Source: Veillonella intestinalis
GTDB taxonomy: Bacteria > Bacillota > Negativicutes > Veillonellales > Veillonellaceae
Length of the DNA stretch: 64,000 nt
Reading direction: 5' to 3'
Assembly (NCBI RefSeq): GCF_943193155.1
Contig: NZ_CALPDB010000003.1
Coordinates: forward strand, 124,001 to 188,000
The notes under the pieces are model-generated. The model worked only from the letters and a program-made list of their open reading frames with translations. It was not told where the DNA came from and did not search any database. The position numbers were made by a program, and so were the translations under genes. Position 1 is the stretch's first letter, and each line of letters opens with the position of its first letter. Below are positions 32,332-42,374 of the stretch, piece after piece.

Positions 32332-34238
32332 AATTTACTCATCGCAGTACAGTAAGTAAAGCAGTATTAACAGCCTTAGTTGTGAGTGCGACAAGTGGTA
32401 GTGTGTGGGCTGCTAATTACGATGAAGCCAATTTACAAGACTTAGGTAAAGTAGTATTGGTAACAGCTAGTCGTTTGTCGGAAGAAAAAGTAGATGTGCC
32501 AGCAGATACAACGGTTATTACGGCGAAAGAAATTGAGCAAGGGAATTACAATAGTGTATCAGATGCATTGAAAGGCAATAATGTGCCAGTGGTACAGAAA
32601 GGCTTTGCATCGTACCCAGAGCTTAATGGTGATACCCGTGTACTTGTTATGGTAAATGGTCGTCGTATGAACTGGGATCATTTAATTGTATCAGGTGATA
32701 ATAACGCTATTGATATTGATCAATTTCCTGTAGAAAATATTGAACGTATTGAAGTCGTTAAAGGACCTAATTCATCTTTATATGGTGAACGTGCGGTAGC
32801 TGGTGTTATTAATATTATTACCAAAGAAGGCAGTATGGGACAGAAAACCACTGCCAAAGCTGAAGTTGGTAGCTGGGGATATTGGAAAACCGGTATTACT
32901 ACTCAAGGCGGTGATGAAAATGATGCATATTTTGTATCATATAGCAAACAACGTCGAGATAATTACCATTATAAGGCAGCCAATGGCAATTCCTATGAAT
33001 TCCCTGACAGTTCCATTAATCGTGATAATGTAACAGCTCGCTATGACCATTATTTTGATGATGACCGTATGACAGTTGATTTTTCTTATAGTCATCGTAA
33101 GGATGGTTTCGGCATTTACTTGAGTAATCCATTAAATGGGACCGCTTATGGCGCTGGCATGAAGAGTAAAACTACAGATATGAGTTATGGTGTTACCTAT
33201 AACTTTGGTTCTGACTCTGGGACTTTTGTTCGAGCATACCGCAATACTGAAAAAGCAAATGCACCTTTTGCAGGCACACCATATGAACATGATTTATCTA
33301 TGCTTGGTTTAGAAGGGCAAAAAACATGGAAAATTGGTGACCATACATTAATTAGTGGTGTTAGCTACAATAAAGAAAAAATTGATGAAACTAATGATGG
33401 AGTAGGCTTCAATAAGAGCACAGATAATGAGGCTATTTTTATTGAAGATAAATGGGAATTAGGCCAAGGTTGGACAGCTAATCTTGGTACTCGTTATGAA
33501 CATCATGACATTTTTGGTGGTGAGTTTGCCTCACATATTGGTTTGAATAAGAAGTTAAACGAGAATACCCATGCTTATATCTCTTGGGGGCAAGCGGTAA
33601 ATAACCCTACTTTGAAAATGTTATACGCTAATTCCCCATATTGGCTTGGTAATCCTGATTTGAAACAAGAAAAATCACATACCGTAACATTAGGTGTTGA
33701 TAGTCAAGTAAATGATCGTTTATTAGTATCTGCTAGTATCTATGAAAGCCGTTTAAAAGATGCTTTGGATTGGGAGTGGAATAATAGCATTAGTAAAACT
33801 GTTTATTACAATATTAATAAAGAAAAGCGTCAAGGTCTAAATTTAAGTGCTACTTATAAATTGGATGATGCATGGAAGGTACGTGCTTCTTATAATTTCC
33901 TTCGCCAAAAAATTGATGAAGGTAGTGGTATGACAAATGATTCAAAAAACCGCCATCCTAATAGCTATGGCTTAGAACTTTCCTATGAAAAGAATCGCTG
34001 GTATGTATCGAATGATTTTAGATATGTAACAGGTCGTTCAACTGCTTATTATACTGATTCCTCTTACTTTACTTGGGATTTAAATGTAAGTTATAAAATT
34101 AACGATTCCACTAAAGTATATGCGCAAGGGCTTAACTTAACTAATGAATCTTATGAGGTAGAACCTTATAGTACACCAATTGGTGCGTACGCTATGGCAG
34201 AGCGTCATTATATTGTAGGTGTAGAACATACCTTTTAA
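32328..34238 (+). CDS. TonB-dependent outer-membrane receptor, tandem copy 1
   Basis: A 636-residue outer-membrane transporter. It has a cleavable signal peptide (about residues 1-28, ending SVWA), a TonB-box-like LGKVVLVTA at 36-44, a plug domain (VITAKEIEQG..VERIEVVKGPNSSLYGERAVAGVINIITK) and a 22-strand-type barrel ending in the terminal aromatic VGVEHTF. It is closest in size to CirA/BtuB-like receptors. Its first 225 bases are almost identical to those of the next gene, and the rest has diverged. The start overlaps the binding-protein gene by 4 bases. It probably takes up an iron or haem complex. Confidence 0.95.
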   Translation: MKFTHRSTVSKAVLTALVVSATSGSVWAANYDEANLQDLGKVVLVTASRLSEEKVDVPADTTVITAKEIEQGNYNSVSDALKGNNVPVVQKGFASYPELNGDTRVLVMVNGRRMNWDHLIVSGDNNAIDIDQFPVENIERIEVVKGPNSSLYGERAVAGVINIITKEGSMGQKTTAKAEVGSWGYWKTGITTQGGDENDAYFVSYSKQRRDNYHYKAANGNSYEFPDSSINRDNVTARYDHYFDDDRMTVDFSYSHRKDGFGIYLSNPLNGTAYGAGMKSKTTDMSYGVTYNFGSDSGTFVRAYRNTEKANAPFAGTPYEHDLSMLGLEGQKTWKIGDHTLISGVSYNKEKIDETNDGVGFNKSTDNEAIFIEDKWELGQGWTANLGTRYEHHDIFGGEFASHIGLNKKLNENTHAYISWGQAVNNPTLKMLYANSPYWLGNPDLKQEKSHTVTLGVDSQVNDRLLVSASIYESRLKDALDWEWNNSISKTVYYNINKEKRQGLNLSATYKLDDAWKVRASYNFLRQKIDEGSGMTNDSKNRHPNSYGLELSYEKNRWYVSNDFRYVTGRSTAYYTDSSYFTWDLNVSYKINDSTKVYAQGLNLTNESYEVEPYSTPIGAYAMAERHYIVGVEHTF

Positions 34239-34298
34239 TTAATTGGTAGTTTAGTGTAGTGTATTCACGTATTAGTGTATTAGGACTTAGGAGGTATC

Positions 34299-36233
34299 AT
34301 GAAATTTACTCATCGCAGTACAGTAAGTAAAGCAGTATTAACGGCCTTAGTTGTGAGTGCGACAAGCGGTAGTGTGTGGGCTGCTAATTACGATGAAGCA
34401 AATTTACAAGATTTAGGTAAAGTAGTATTGGTAACAGCTAGTCGTCTGTCGGAAGAAAAAGTAGATGTGCCAGCAGATACAACAGTTATTACGGCGAAAG
34501 AAATTGAGCAAGGGAATTATAATCAAGTGTCTGATGCATTAAAGGCTAATAATGTACCTGTAATTCAGAAAGGCTTTGCCGCATATCCTGAATTAAATGG
34601 TGACACGCGAGTACTTGTTATGGTAAACGGTCGTAAGATGAACTGGGATCATTTAGTGGTATCTGGTGCTTCTAATGCTATTGATATTGATCAGATTCCT
34701 ATGGATAATATTGAACGTATTGAAGTAGTAAAAGGACCTAATTCTGCGTTGTATGGTGAGCGAGCCGTAGCTGGTGTTATTAATATTATCACCAAGACTC
34801 CAACAATGGGACAGCAGACAACAGTTCGTGGTGAATTAGGTAGTTGGGGGCATCGCAAAGGAACTATTATCACTCAAGGTGGAGATGAAAAGAATGGGTA
34901 TTTTGTATCATATACAAAAGAACGTCGCGATAACATAGACTACAAGGACTATCGTGGCAATACGCATGAATTTCCTGATACGTATATTAATCGTGATAAA
35001 TGGACTGCTCGTTATGATCGTTACATAGGTGATGACTTATTAAGTTTAGATTTTAGCCGCATTGAAAAGAAAGATGGTTATGGAATTCGCTTGAAAAATC
35101 CTCTCTTAGGAACTGTTACTGGTGCAGGTAATGTAAAAGAGACTACTGATATGAGTTATGGCGTTACATATAACTTTGGTAGTGATTCTGGAACTTTTAT
35201 TCGCGCATATAGAAATACGGAAGTAAGTGATTCTGGCTTTGGCTCTGGTTCTACCTCTAGTTCGTATAGTCATGATTTATCTATGGATGGCATTGAAGGG
35301 CAGAAGACTTGGCAATTAGGAAATCATACTTTAATTAGTGGTGTGACTTATAACCAAGAACATATTAAAGAGGAAAATAACGGTGTTGCCTTTGATCGTT
35401 CTATGATAAGTAAAGCAGTTTATGTAGAAGATAAATGGGAATTAGGTCGTGGTTGGACGGCTAATTTTGGAACTCGTTATGAGCACCAAGATATGTTTGG
35501 TGGCGATTTTGCTTCTCACATTGGCTTAAATAAGAAGTTAAATGACAATACCCATGCGTATATTTCTTGGGGCCAAGCAGTAAATAACCCAACTCTTAAG
35601 ATGTTGTATGCTGCTACCGAATTTTGGCGTGGCAATCCTGATTTAGAACAAGAAAAATCACAGACGGTAACGCTTGGTATTGATAGTGATGTGACAGATC
35701 GATTGACTGTATCTGCTAGTGTATTTAATAGTCGTTTGAAAAATGCACTTTCTTGGGTAAATGGTTCTTATGGCCCTAATAATACGTATATTCCAGGCTA
35801 TTATGAAAATGTAAATCGTGAAAAAAGACAAGGTTTGAATCTAAGCGCTACCTATCGTCTGGATGAAGCTTGGAAAGTAAGAGCTGGCTACAGTTATTTG
35901 AAAGTTCGCCAAGATACAGGTAGTGGTTATGTAAATGCAACTGATAACCGCAATCCTAATCGCTATAGTTTAGAATTTTTTTATGAGAAGAATCGTTGGT
36001 CAGTTAATAACTTATTCCAGTATGTAACAGGCCGTTCAGAAACACAATTTTCTGACTCCTCTTATTTTGTCTGGGATGTGAATGTAAATTATAAAATTAA
36101 TGAGGCTACAAAGGTATACGCACAAGCCTTTAATTTGACAAATGAGGCTTATGAAGTAGAGCCATCGACTACAATTGGTTCGTATGCTATGCCTGGCCGT
36201 CATTATGTTGTAGGTGTAGAACATACCTTTTAA
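34299..36233 (+). CDS. TonB-dependent outer-membrane receptor, tandem copy 2
   Basis: A 644-residue paralog of the preceding receptor with the same signal peptide, TonB-box region, plug signature (ERIEVVKGPNSALYGERAVAGVINIITK) and terminal VGVEHTF. The extracellular loop regions differ most, for example around residues 305-320 (a Ser/Gly-rich insertion GSGSTSSSYSHD) and 475-500, which points to different ligands. It has its own AGGAGG site 60 bases after copy 1. It stands between copy 1 and exbB in the same operon. Duplication followed by loop divergence is the likely origin. Confidence 0.95.
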   Translation: MKFTHRSTVSKAVLTALVVSATSGSVWAANYDEANLQDLGKVVLVTASRLSEEKVDVPADTTVITAKEIEQGNYNQVSDALKANNVPVIQKGFAAYPELNGDTRVLVMVNGRKMNWDHLVVSGASNAIDIDQIPMDNIERIEVVKGPNSALYGERAVAGVINIITKTPTMGQQTTVRGELGSWGHRKGTIITQGGDEKNGYFVSYTKERRDNIDYKDYRGNTHEFPDTYINRDKWTARYDRYIGDDLLSLDFSRIEKKDGYGIRLKNPLLGTVTGAGNVKETTDMSYGVTYNFGSDSGTFIRAYRNTEVSDSGFGSGSTSSSYSHDLSMDGIEGQKTWQLGNHTLISGVTYNQEHIKEENNGVAFDRSMISKAVYVEDKWELGRGWTANFGTRYEHQDMFGGDFASHIGLNKKLNDNTHAYISWGQAVNNPTLKMLYAATEFWRGNPDLEQEKSQTVTLGIDSDVTDRLTVSASVFNSRLKNALSWVNGSYGPNNTYIPGYYENVNREKRQGLNLSATYRLDEAWKVRAGYSYLKVRQDTGSGYVNATDNRNPNRYSLEFFYEKNRWSVNNLFQYVTGRSETQFSDSSYFVWDVNVNYKINEATKVYAQAFNLTNEAYEVEPSTTIGSYAMPGRHYVVGVEHTF

Positions 36234-36264
36234 TTAATTGTAATAAAGATAGAAGGAGATTTGT

Positions 36265-36894
36265 ATGGAACTATTAGAATTATTTCACCAAGGTGGTCTT
36301 GTAATGTACCCCCTTTTACTTTGCTCAATCATTGCGATTGCTATTTTGGTAGAGCGTGTACGCACTTATAGCGCAGCTAAATCCAACATGGATCGCTTGC
36401 GTGAGGAAGTACCTGTATTAGCGGCGGCTAACAATGAAAAAGGGTTAGAAGAATTATGTGCTGAAGATGGTGGTGTGGCTGCAGAAATGTTGAATGCAGC
36501 TATTCGTCGTCAAACTGTAAAATCTAAAAATGCAGCGTTACAAGGAGCTGCTGGCGCTATCGCTGGTCGCCTTCGCTCTCGTTTAAGCTATTTAGAAACT
36601 ATTGTTACGTTGGCACCATTACTTGGTTTGCTTGGTACAGTAACCGGTATGATTAGTTCTTTTAGCGTATTATCTGTATCTGATGGTCAACCCTTTGCTA
36701 TTACTGGTGGGGTTGGTGAAGCTTTAATCGCTACGGCTACTGGCCTTTGTGTAGCTATTGTAGCATTAGTTATTCATTCGTACTTAGTACATAAACAGGA
36801 TGGACTCATTACGGATATGGAAGAAATCGGTAATGTATATATGAACGCTGCTGTTGGTGTAACAACGGAAGAAGGAGCTATTAGTGCAAATTAG
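36265..36894 (+). CDS. exbB: ExbB/TolQ-family proton channel
   Basis: A 209-residue inner-membrane protein of the MotA/TolQ/ExbB family. The first helix is in QGGLVMYPLLLCSIIAIAILVERV, and the two later helices hold TIVTLAPLLGLLGTVTGMISSF and GVGEALIATATGLCVAIVALVIHSYLV, the core family motifs. With ExbD it uses the proton gradient to energise TonB. AGAAGGAGA precedes the ATG. The exbD start overlaps its end by 11 bases. Confidence 0.95.
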   Translation: MELLELFHQGGLVMYPLLLCSIIAIAILVERVRTYSAAKSNMDRLREEVPVLAAANNEKGLEELCAEDGGVAAEMLNAAIRRQTVKSKNAALQGAAGAIAGRLRSRLSYLETIVTLAPLLGLLGTVTGMISSFSVLSVSDGQPFAITGGVGEALIATATGLCVAIVALVIHSYLVHKQDGLITDMEEIGNVYMNAAVGVTTEEGAISAN

Positions 36895-37291
36895 AAGTCT
36901 TCGTACGACTAATAAACCAAAGCTTATGATTATTCCTATGATTGACATTATATTCTTCCTATTAGTGTTTTTCATGATGAGTATGCTTTCCATGGTTGTA
37001 CAGAAATCAATGCCTGTAAACTTACCAACAGCTACGGCTAGTTCAGTAGATTTGCAGCGTAAAATTCCTATTACGATTACAGCAGATGGTCGTATTTATG
37101 TAGAACAAGATTCATATGCAAACTTAGAAGGTATGGCGCAACGTTTAGAGGCAGAAAAAGCTAAAGGTGGCGACTTAACAATTATCTTACGAGCAGATCA
37201 AAAAGCACAGTACGGTACTTTCGTACAAGTTTTGGATACGCTAAAAAATATGAATCTAAACAAAATTGCAGTGGCTACTGAGAGTAAGTAG
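36884..37291 (+). CDS. exbD: ExbD/TolR-family energiser subunit
   Basis: A 135-residue inner-membrane protein with one N-terminal helix. MIIPMIDIIFFLLVFFMM includes the essential membrane Asp (about residue 23) of ExbD, and the periplasmic domain carries the usual ITADGRIYVEQD and LRADQKAQYGTFVQVLDTLK. The start is GTG at 36884 with AAGGAG 6 bases upstream. It works with ExbB and TonB; all three genes are contiguous. Confidence 0.95.
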   Translation: MQIRSLRTTNKPKLMIIPMIDIIFFLLVFFMMSMLSMVVQKSMPVNLPTATASSVDLQRKIPITITADGRIYVEQDSYANLEGMAQRLEAEKAKGGDLTIILRADQKAQYGTFVQVLDTLKNMNLNKIAVATESK

Positions 37292-37300
37292 GTGATAGTT

Positions 37301-38029
37301 ATGGATGAAACTACACAAGCTGTAACCAAAAATCCATCACCTTTTGCTCATATCTACAAGAATCGTTGGCGTATGGCCATAACTTCATCAGTGATTATTA
37401 ATTTGGCACTAGTGAGTGGTATGGTATGGTCTTTTTTACAAAAGCCAGATTTAGTACCTGATCGAACGCCTATTTCTATTAATGTTGTAGGTGATGTAGG
37501 TGTTTCAGCAGGAGGGCCACAAGTAGCAGCGCCACAAAAATCGTCGGTCCAACCACCAGCACCTATGACAGAGGAGCAAGTAGAGGCCATTAAAAGTGGT
37601 GTACCAGTGGAGCAAGTTATTAAGCAGGATGCACAACCAAGAACGAATACATCGTCTCAAAGTACTAACTATAGTGCTAGCCAAGTAGGTGATCCTAGTG
37701 GTAATAGCCAAGGCGGAGCTAGTGAAGGCAGTGCTGGTAATGGTAGTTCTGAAGGTACTGGTGGCGCTGAGGTAGCGACTCCTCATGAACCAGTGGTAAT
37801 TGGTGCTGAATATTTAGGGCCTCGTACATTACCTGGTAGTGGTAATGTTGTGGTGTATGTAATGATTAATGAAGCTGGCCGTGCTGTAGAAGTAGATATT
37901 ATTAGTAGTAGTGGTAATGGATCGTTAGATCGATGGGCCTTGCAACAGGCTCGAAATAGTGCTTACCGCCCCAAAACAGTTGATGGTGAACCTGTTGTTT
38001 CAGAGGCAAGGATTGAATTTGGAAGTTAA
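37301..38029 (+). CDS. tonB: Energy transducer TonB
   Basis: A 242-residue protein anchored by one helix (about residues 31-49). A long periplasmic linker follows: Pro/Ala-rich at first, then Gly/Ser/Asn-rich between about 115 and 160. The C-terminal TonB domain reads VVYVMINEAGRAVEVDIISSSGNGSLDRWALQQARNSAYRPK. The linker is lower in Pro-Lys/Glu-Pro repeats than in E. coli TonB. The ATG at 37301 is chosen because TAGGTG lies before it. It spans the periplasm to open the three receptors of this island. Confidence 0.93.
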   Translation: MDETTQAVTKNPSPFAHIYKNRWRMAITSSVIINLALVSGMVWSFLQKPDLVPDRTPISINVVGDVGVSAGGPQVAAPQKSSVQPPAPMTEEQVEAIKSGVPVEQVIKQDAQPRTNTSSQSTNYSASQVGDPSGNSQGGASEGSAGNGSSEGTGGAEVATPHEPVVIGAEYLGPRTLPGSGNVVVYVMINEAGRAVEVDIISSSGNGSLDRWALQQARNSAYRPKTVDGEPVVSEARIEFGS

Positions 38030-38047
38030 ATTTAGTTAATGAAAGTT

Positions 38048-38081
38048 CAGGAGGGCGGATATGTTCGCCCTTCTGTTTTTT
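38048..38081 (+). terminator. Terminator after tonB
   Basis: CAGGAGGGCG pairs with CGCCCTTCTG (one mismatch) and T5 follows. It splits the island into two transcripts, though read-through into the next receptor is possible. Confidence 0.8.
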
Positions 38082-38132
38082 AGTTATATATAGTAACTAT
38101 ACATTTGTGATTTAAGAGAGGAGCTTATTATA

Positions 38133-40355
38133 ATGAAAGTAAGTTGTGTGGGTGCCAAGCAGCGTCAAGCGGTGTTGGCTAGTCGTGTGTTAGGAGCTTT
38201 AGTGCTTGGTGGCTTATGGAGTGTTAGTGTATTTGGTAATTCCGTAGCGGCAAGAGATTATAGTGATTTGCAAGATTTGGGAAAAGTAACATTGGTGCAG
38301 GAAAAATCAGAGCCTGTAGAGGTTACGCCAGTAGGAAATGAAAATCCTGTATACGCTGGGGGTCAAGTATCTCGAGTAAACTCAATAGGTATGCTTGGCA
38401 AAAAAGATTTTTTAGATACGCCTTTTAATGTAACCGGTATTACGGCTGAAACTATGGCTAATCAGCAAGCTACGAATATTATTGACGTGGCATCTAATGA
38501 TGCGTCTGTAAATGATCAGACTTTATCTGGTGCTTCTAATGCATGGAATATTCGCGGTTTTAAAACGACCCAACAAGATGTGCAATTCAATGGTGTATAT
38601 GGAATTGCGCCACGTTTTTATACCGGTGTTGAAGGTCTTGACCGCGTAGAAATCCTTAAAGGACCAAGTGCTATGCTTAGTGGTATGGCACCTAATGATA
38701 CAGTGGGCGGTGTTATTAATTTTGTACCAAAGCGAGCTGGTGATACACCGGTAAACCAAGTAACGCTAAGTTATGGCACAGGTCATCAATTTTCACAACA
38801 ATTGGACATGTCACGACGTTTTAATGATGGCAAATATGGTGTAAGTTTAACAGTGTTAAACCGTGGTAAACAAGAGACTACCTATAAAGATGAATCGAAT
38901 AGTGCTAGTACCGTATCATTAGGCTTGGATGCTAAAGGTGAACGTTGGCGTACCTCTTTAGATTTAGGTTATGTATATAATGACATTGAAAATCCGCAGT
39001 ACCGTGTGAGCATTTCAGAAAAAGTAGCTGCTAAATTAACAGCCTTGCCTGATGTAGCGGATGATGCGAAATTTGGCGCGCCTGGTACATATCGCAGAAT
39101 TACTGAAAAATTTGGTCTTTGGAAAGGTGAATATGACCTAAATGAAGACTGGACGGCTTATGCTGCCTTTGGTATGCGTAGTACATCTATGGACTATTTA
39201 TACAATACATTTACTTTATCCAATGATAAAGGTAGTTCTAAGATTGCCTATAAACATAATGGACAATTAAATAAAGGGATTACAGCTGAATTAGGGGTAA
39301 AAGGTAAGATTGAAACGAATTCGTTAGACCACGAAATTAGTATTGGTGCCTCTCGTATTGATTACAAGCGATATATGAATAATCGCAATATTGATTTAGC
39401 TGGTACGGGTGCTACAAGCGTTTATAATCCAACCTTTGATGCGTATATTGATGACAATATTTCCTATTTGCCACTTAATGATAAAAATAGCTTGAAGAGT
39501 ATTGCTATTAGTGATGTTATTTCTACTAAAGATAAAAAATGGCAGTTTATGGTAGGTGGCCGTTTACAAAGTGTGAAAACTGATACCTATAGTTATAAAA
39601 ATAACAATCTTACCGGTGTTACTAGCTATGATGAAACTGCCTTTTCCCCAGGGGTTGCGATTGTGCATAAATTAAATGATAAAACATCTATTTATGCTAA
39701 CTATATTCAAGGTTTATCAGCTGGGGAAACTGTAACTGATACGAATGCAAGTAATTATGGAGAAGTGTTTGCGCCTTATAAGACTAAACAGTATGAAGTA
39801 GGGGCAAAATTTGATTTTGGTAAATTTGCTACGACTGTGAGTGCGTTCCAACTTACTAAGCCAAGTTTGATTGAGAATACATCTACCAATACTTACAGTG
39901 TTGATGGTGAACAGCGTAACCGTGGTATTGAAGTGAGCTTCTTTGGTGAGCCAACAAAAGGAACTCGTTGGCTTGGTGGTTTTACATTCTTAGATGCTAA
40001 ATATACAGCCACTGAAGGAGGCACTAATGAAGGTAATCGTGTAGCAGCGGTGCCACGGTATAGCGCTGTTGTTGGCTTGGAACATGATTTGAAGGGCGTA
40101 GAAGGGTTAACGTTAACGACTAAATTAACTTACAATGGTTCGGCTTATATTAATGCTACCAATACTTTAGGTACGCCTGCTTGGGTTCGTTGGGATTTAG
40201 GGGCTCGTTATAAATTTAATTGGCATAATACACCAATGACAGTACGCGCTAATGTGTATAATGTATTAGATACGGTAAGATGGCGTGCTCTTGAAAATGC
40301 TGTATACTTAGGCACTGGTCGCACCTTTGCTCTTTCTGTAACTGCAGATTTCTAA
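38133..40355 (+). CDS. TonB-dependent siderophore receptor
   Basis: A 740-residue outer-membrane receptor of the ferric-hydroxamate type (FhuA/FhuE/FpvA-like). A signal peptide of about 36-40 residues precedes a DLGKVTLVQ TonB-box-like segment. The plug has DTPFNVTGITAETM..NIIDVASNDASVN, AWNIRGFKT and VEILKGPSAMLSGMAPNDTVGGVINFVPKRA, the hallmark of siderophore receptors. The barrel ends in SVTADF with terminal Phe. It heads the second half of the island and the ABC importer genes follow by 12 bases, so its ligand is probably the one those genes import. Confidence 0.93.
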   Translation: MKVSCVGAKQRQAVLASRVLGALVLGGLWSVSVFGNSVAARDYSDLQDLGKVTLVQEKSEPVEVTPVGNENPVYAGGQVSRVNSIGMLGKKDFLDTPFNVTGITAETMANQQATNIIDVASNDASVNDQTLSGASNAWNIRGFKTTQQDVQFNGVYGIAPRFYTGVEGLDRVEILKGPSAMLSGMAPNDTVGGVINFVPKRAGDTPVNQVTLSYGTGHQFSQQLDMSRRFNDGKYGVSLTVLNRGKQETTYKDESNSASTVSLGLDAKGERWRTSLDLGYVYNDIENPQYRVSISEKVAAKLTALPDVADDAKFGAPGTYRRITEKFGLWKGEYDLNEDWTAYAAFGMRSTSMDYLYNTFTLSNDKGSSKIAYKHNGQLNKGITAELGVKGKIETNSLDHEISIGASRIDYKRYMNNRNIDLAGTGATSVYNPTFDAYIDDNISYLPLNDKNSLKSIAISDVISTKDKKWQFMVGGRLQSVKTDTYSYKNNNLTGVTSYDETAFSPGVAIVHKLNDKTSIYANYIQGLSAGETVTDTNASNYGEVFAPYKTKQYEVGAKFDFGKFATTVSAFQLTKPSLIENTSTNTYSVDGEQRNRGIEVSFFGEPTKGTRWLGGFTFLDAKYTATEGGTNEGNRVAAVPRYSAVVGLEHDLKGVEGLTLTTKLTYNGSAYINATNTLGTPAWVRWDLGARYKFNWHNTPMTVRANVYNVLDTVRWRALENAVYLGTGRTFALSVTADF

Positions 40356-40367
40356 TCGAGGTTGCCC

Positions 40368-41366
40368 ATGAATTGGTATAGACGGCCTTGGTTACTAGGG
40401 ATGTTACTACTAATTGGACTTGTTGTATTGGCGGGCTTTTCACTTACTGTGGGAGCCCGTCATATTACCTGGCCTATTATTTGGAAAGCTTTAGTAGCCT
40501 ATGACCCTACGCAAGTGGATGAGTTATTAGTGCGTACGTTGCGCGTGCCACGGCTTTTATTGGCTATTGCTTGTGGCGTTAGCTTTGGCGTAGCTGGCGC
40601 TTTAATGCAAGGGGTTACGAATAATCCTATGGCAAGTCCTTCCATTATGGGGATTAATGCGGGGGCAGCTTTAGGACTAGCGATTGCTATGATTATATGG
40701 CCCTATAGTAGCTTAAATGTAATGATTGTATTTGCTTTTGGCGGGGTCTCGCTAGCTACTGTAGCTATAATGTTGTTGGCTAACCGCAATGGCAGTCGTA
40801 TGTCGCCTGTTTTTTTAGCATTAGCAGGTACGGCTGTGAGCGCTGTCCTTTTAGCAATAACACAGGCTTTAGTTGTTTATTTTGATGTAGCACAAGATCT
40901 TAGCTATTGGACGGCCGGTGGTATTAGTGGTGTCCGTATGGCACAGGTGTTACTGTTATGGCCTTGGACCGTGCTTGGCTTAGTAATGGCCATTGTGTTG
41001 TCAAAGTCTGTTACCTTGCTTAGTTTTGGCGAAGAAATGGCCATAGGTCTTGGTAGTCATATGGGACGCATTCGTTTGTTAGCTGGTCTTGCAGTGCTAG
41101 TTCTTTGTGGTTCGGCTGTAGCAATAGCCGGTCCGATTGGTTTTGTTGGTTTAGTGACACCGCATATGGCGCGTAAATTAGTTGGTATCGATTATCGTAA
41201 GGTAGTACCGATTACGGCTTTACTAGGGGCGATTTTATTAGTGGCTGCAGATTTAGTAGCTCGCAGTGTGGCAGCGCCTTTTGAAATTCCCTTGGGGGCT
41301 ATTACAGCTCTCATCGGGGTGCCTTTCTTCTTATATTTGGCAAATCGAAAGGGGGCACGGTCATGA
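40368..41366 (+). CDS. FecCD-type permease, second iron system, subunit 1
   Basis: A 332-residue inner-membrane permease with the FecCD motifs RVPRLLLAIACGVSFGVAGALMQGVTNNPMASPSIMGINAGAALG and GPIGFVGLVTPHMARKLVGIDYRKVVP. The ATG at 40368 follows GAGGTT; a TTG six bases earlier is less likely. It ends by a 4-base overlap (ATGA) with the next permease. Two non-identical FecCD permeases in tandem is the FhuB-like or FepD/FepG arrangement, forming a heterodimer. Confidence 0.93.
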   Translation: MNWYRRPWLLGMLLLIGLVVLAGFSLTVGARHITWPIIWKALVAYDPTQVDELLVRTLRVPRLLLAIACGVSFGVAGALMQGVTNNPMASPSIMGINAGAALGLAIAMIIWPYSSLNVMIVFAFGGVSLATVAIMLLANRNGSRMSPVFLALAGTAVSAVLLAITQALVVYFDVAQDLSYWTAGGISGVRMAQVLLLWPWTVLGLVMAIVLSKSVTLLSFGEEMAIGLGSHMGRIRLLAGLAVLVLCGSAVAIAGPIGFVGLVTPHMARKLVGIDYRKVVPITALLGAILLVAADLVARSVAAPFEIPLGAITALIGVPFFLYLANRKGARS

Positions 41367-42370
41367 CGGGTCATCAAAAACGATTTTGCCTATATAGTGT
41401 AGTATTTCTTGTATTATTACTTATCTTTTTCTTCCTCCATGTAAGCACAGGTTTCACCTATTATTCTGATGCGCATTTGTTACAGATACTGCTCGGTGGT
41501 GGTAGTGCGGAAGAAAATCTAGTTGTCTTTGACTTTCGCTTAGTTCGAGCGGTGTTAGCAGTTCTAATTGGGATGGGCCTTGCGTTAGCTGGGGCGGTAT
41601 TTCAACAGTTAACGCGCAATGAATTGGCTGGGCCAAGTTTACTAGGGGTCAATGCTGGCGCTGGCTTAGGTGTTATGCTTTTGATTTTTATAACGCCCTC
41701 TAATCAAGGGTTGCCTATATGGTCTTTGCCTTTAGTAGCGGTCGCAGGTGCCTTGTTAGCAGCCGGTAGTATTTATGGATTGTCTATGCGTAAGAGTACT
41801 GTGAATAGTACATATTCTTTAGTTTTGAGTGGTATTACGTTGACAGCCGGTATCCACGCTTTACAAACGTTGTTAATCGTGACACTATCTCCTGAAAAAT
41901 TTAACCAAGTGAATACATGGATTATTGGTAATATTGCAGGTAATACTTGGCTCCATGTCATTATTTTAGGTGTTGTAGTTGTGGTATTAGCGCTTACGCT
42001 ATATGTGAATCGGACGACCCTTAATGTTTTGGGTCTTCGGGATGAGACGGCGATTGGTCTAGGCGTGCGTATTCATAGAAGTCGAGTGTTGTTTTTGGTC
42101 ATCGGTGTGATACTAGCAGCAACTTGTGTAGCGGTTGGTGGAAGTATTGGCTTTATTGGTCTTGTAGCACCTCATATTGCTAGGCGTTTAGTCGGTGCAG
42201 ATTGTACCTACGTATTGCCTTTGACGGCGCTTATAGGGGCGTGGTTATTGATTACAGCCGATTGGGTGGGGCGCGTTATTATAGCTCCTGATGAAATGTT
42301 AGTGGGCATTGTGGTAGCGCTTATTGGAGCTCCGTATTTTCTTTTTATTTTGGCACGGAAACGAGGGTAA
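41363..42370 (+). CDS. FecCD-type permease, second iron system, subunit 2
   Basis: A 335-residue inner-membrane permease, partner of the previous one. Family motifs are RLVRAVLAVLIGMGLALAGAVFQQLTRNELAGPSLLGVNAGAGLG and GSIGFIGLVAPHIARRLVGADCTYVLP. It overlaps the first permease by 4 bases and the ATPase begins 5 bases after its stop, so the ABC genes are tightly packed. It imports the siderophore complex across the inner membrane. Confidence 0.93.
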   Translation: MTGHQKRFCLYSVVFLVLLLIFFFLHVSTGFTYYSDAHLLQILLGGGSAEENLVVFDFRLVRAVLAVLIGMGLALAGAVFQQLTRNELAGPSLLGVNAGAGLGVMLLIFITPSNQGLPIWSLPLVAVAGALLAAGSIYGLSMRKSTVNSTYSLVLSGITLTAGIHALQTLLIVTLSPEKFNQVNTWIIGNIAGNTWLHVIILGVVVVVLALTLYVNRTTLNVLGLRDETAIGLGVRIHRSRVLFLVIGVILAATCVAVGGSIGFIGLVAPHIARRLVGADCTYVLPLTALIGAWLLITADWVGRVIIAPDEMLVGIVVALIGAPYFLFILARKRG

Positions 42371-42374
42371 AAGT

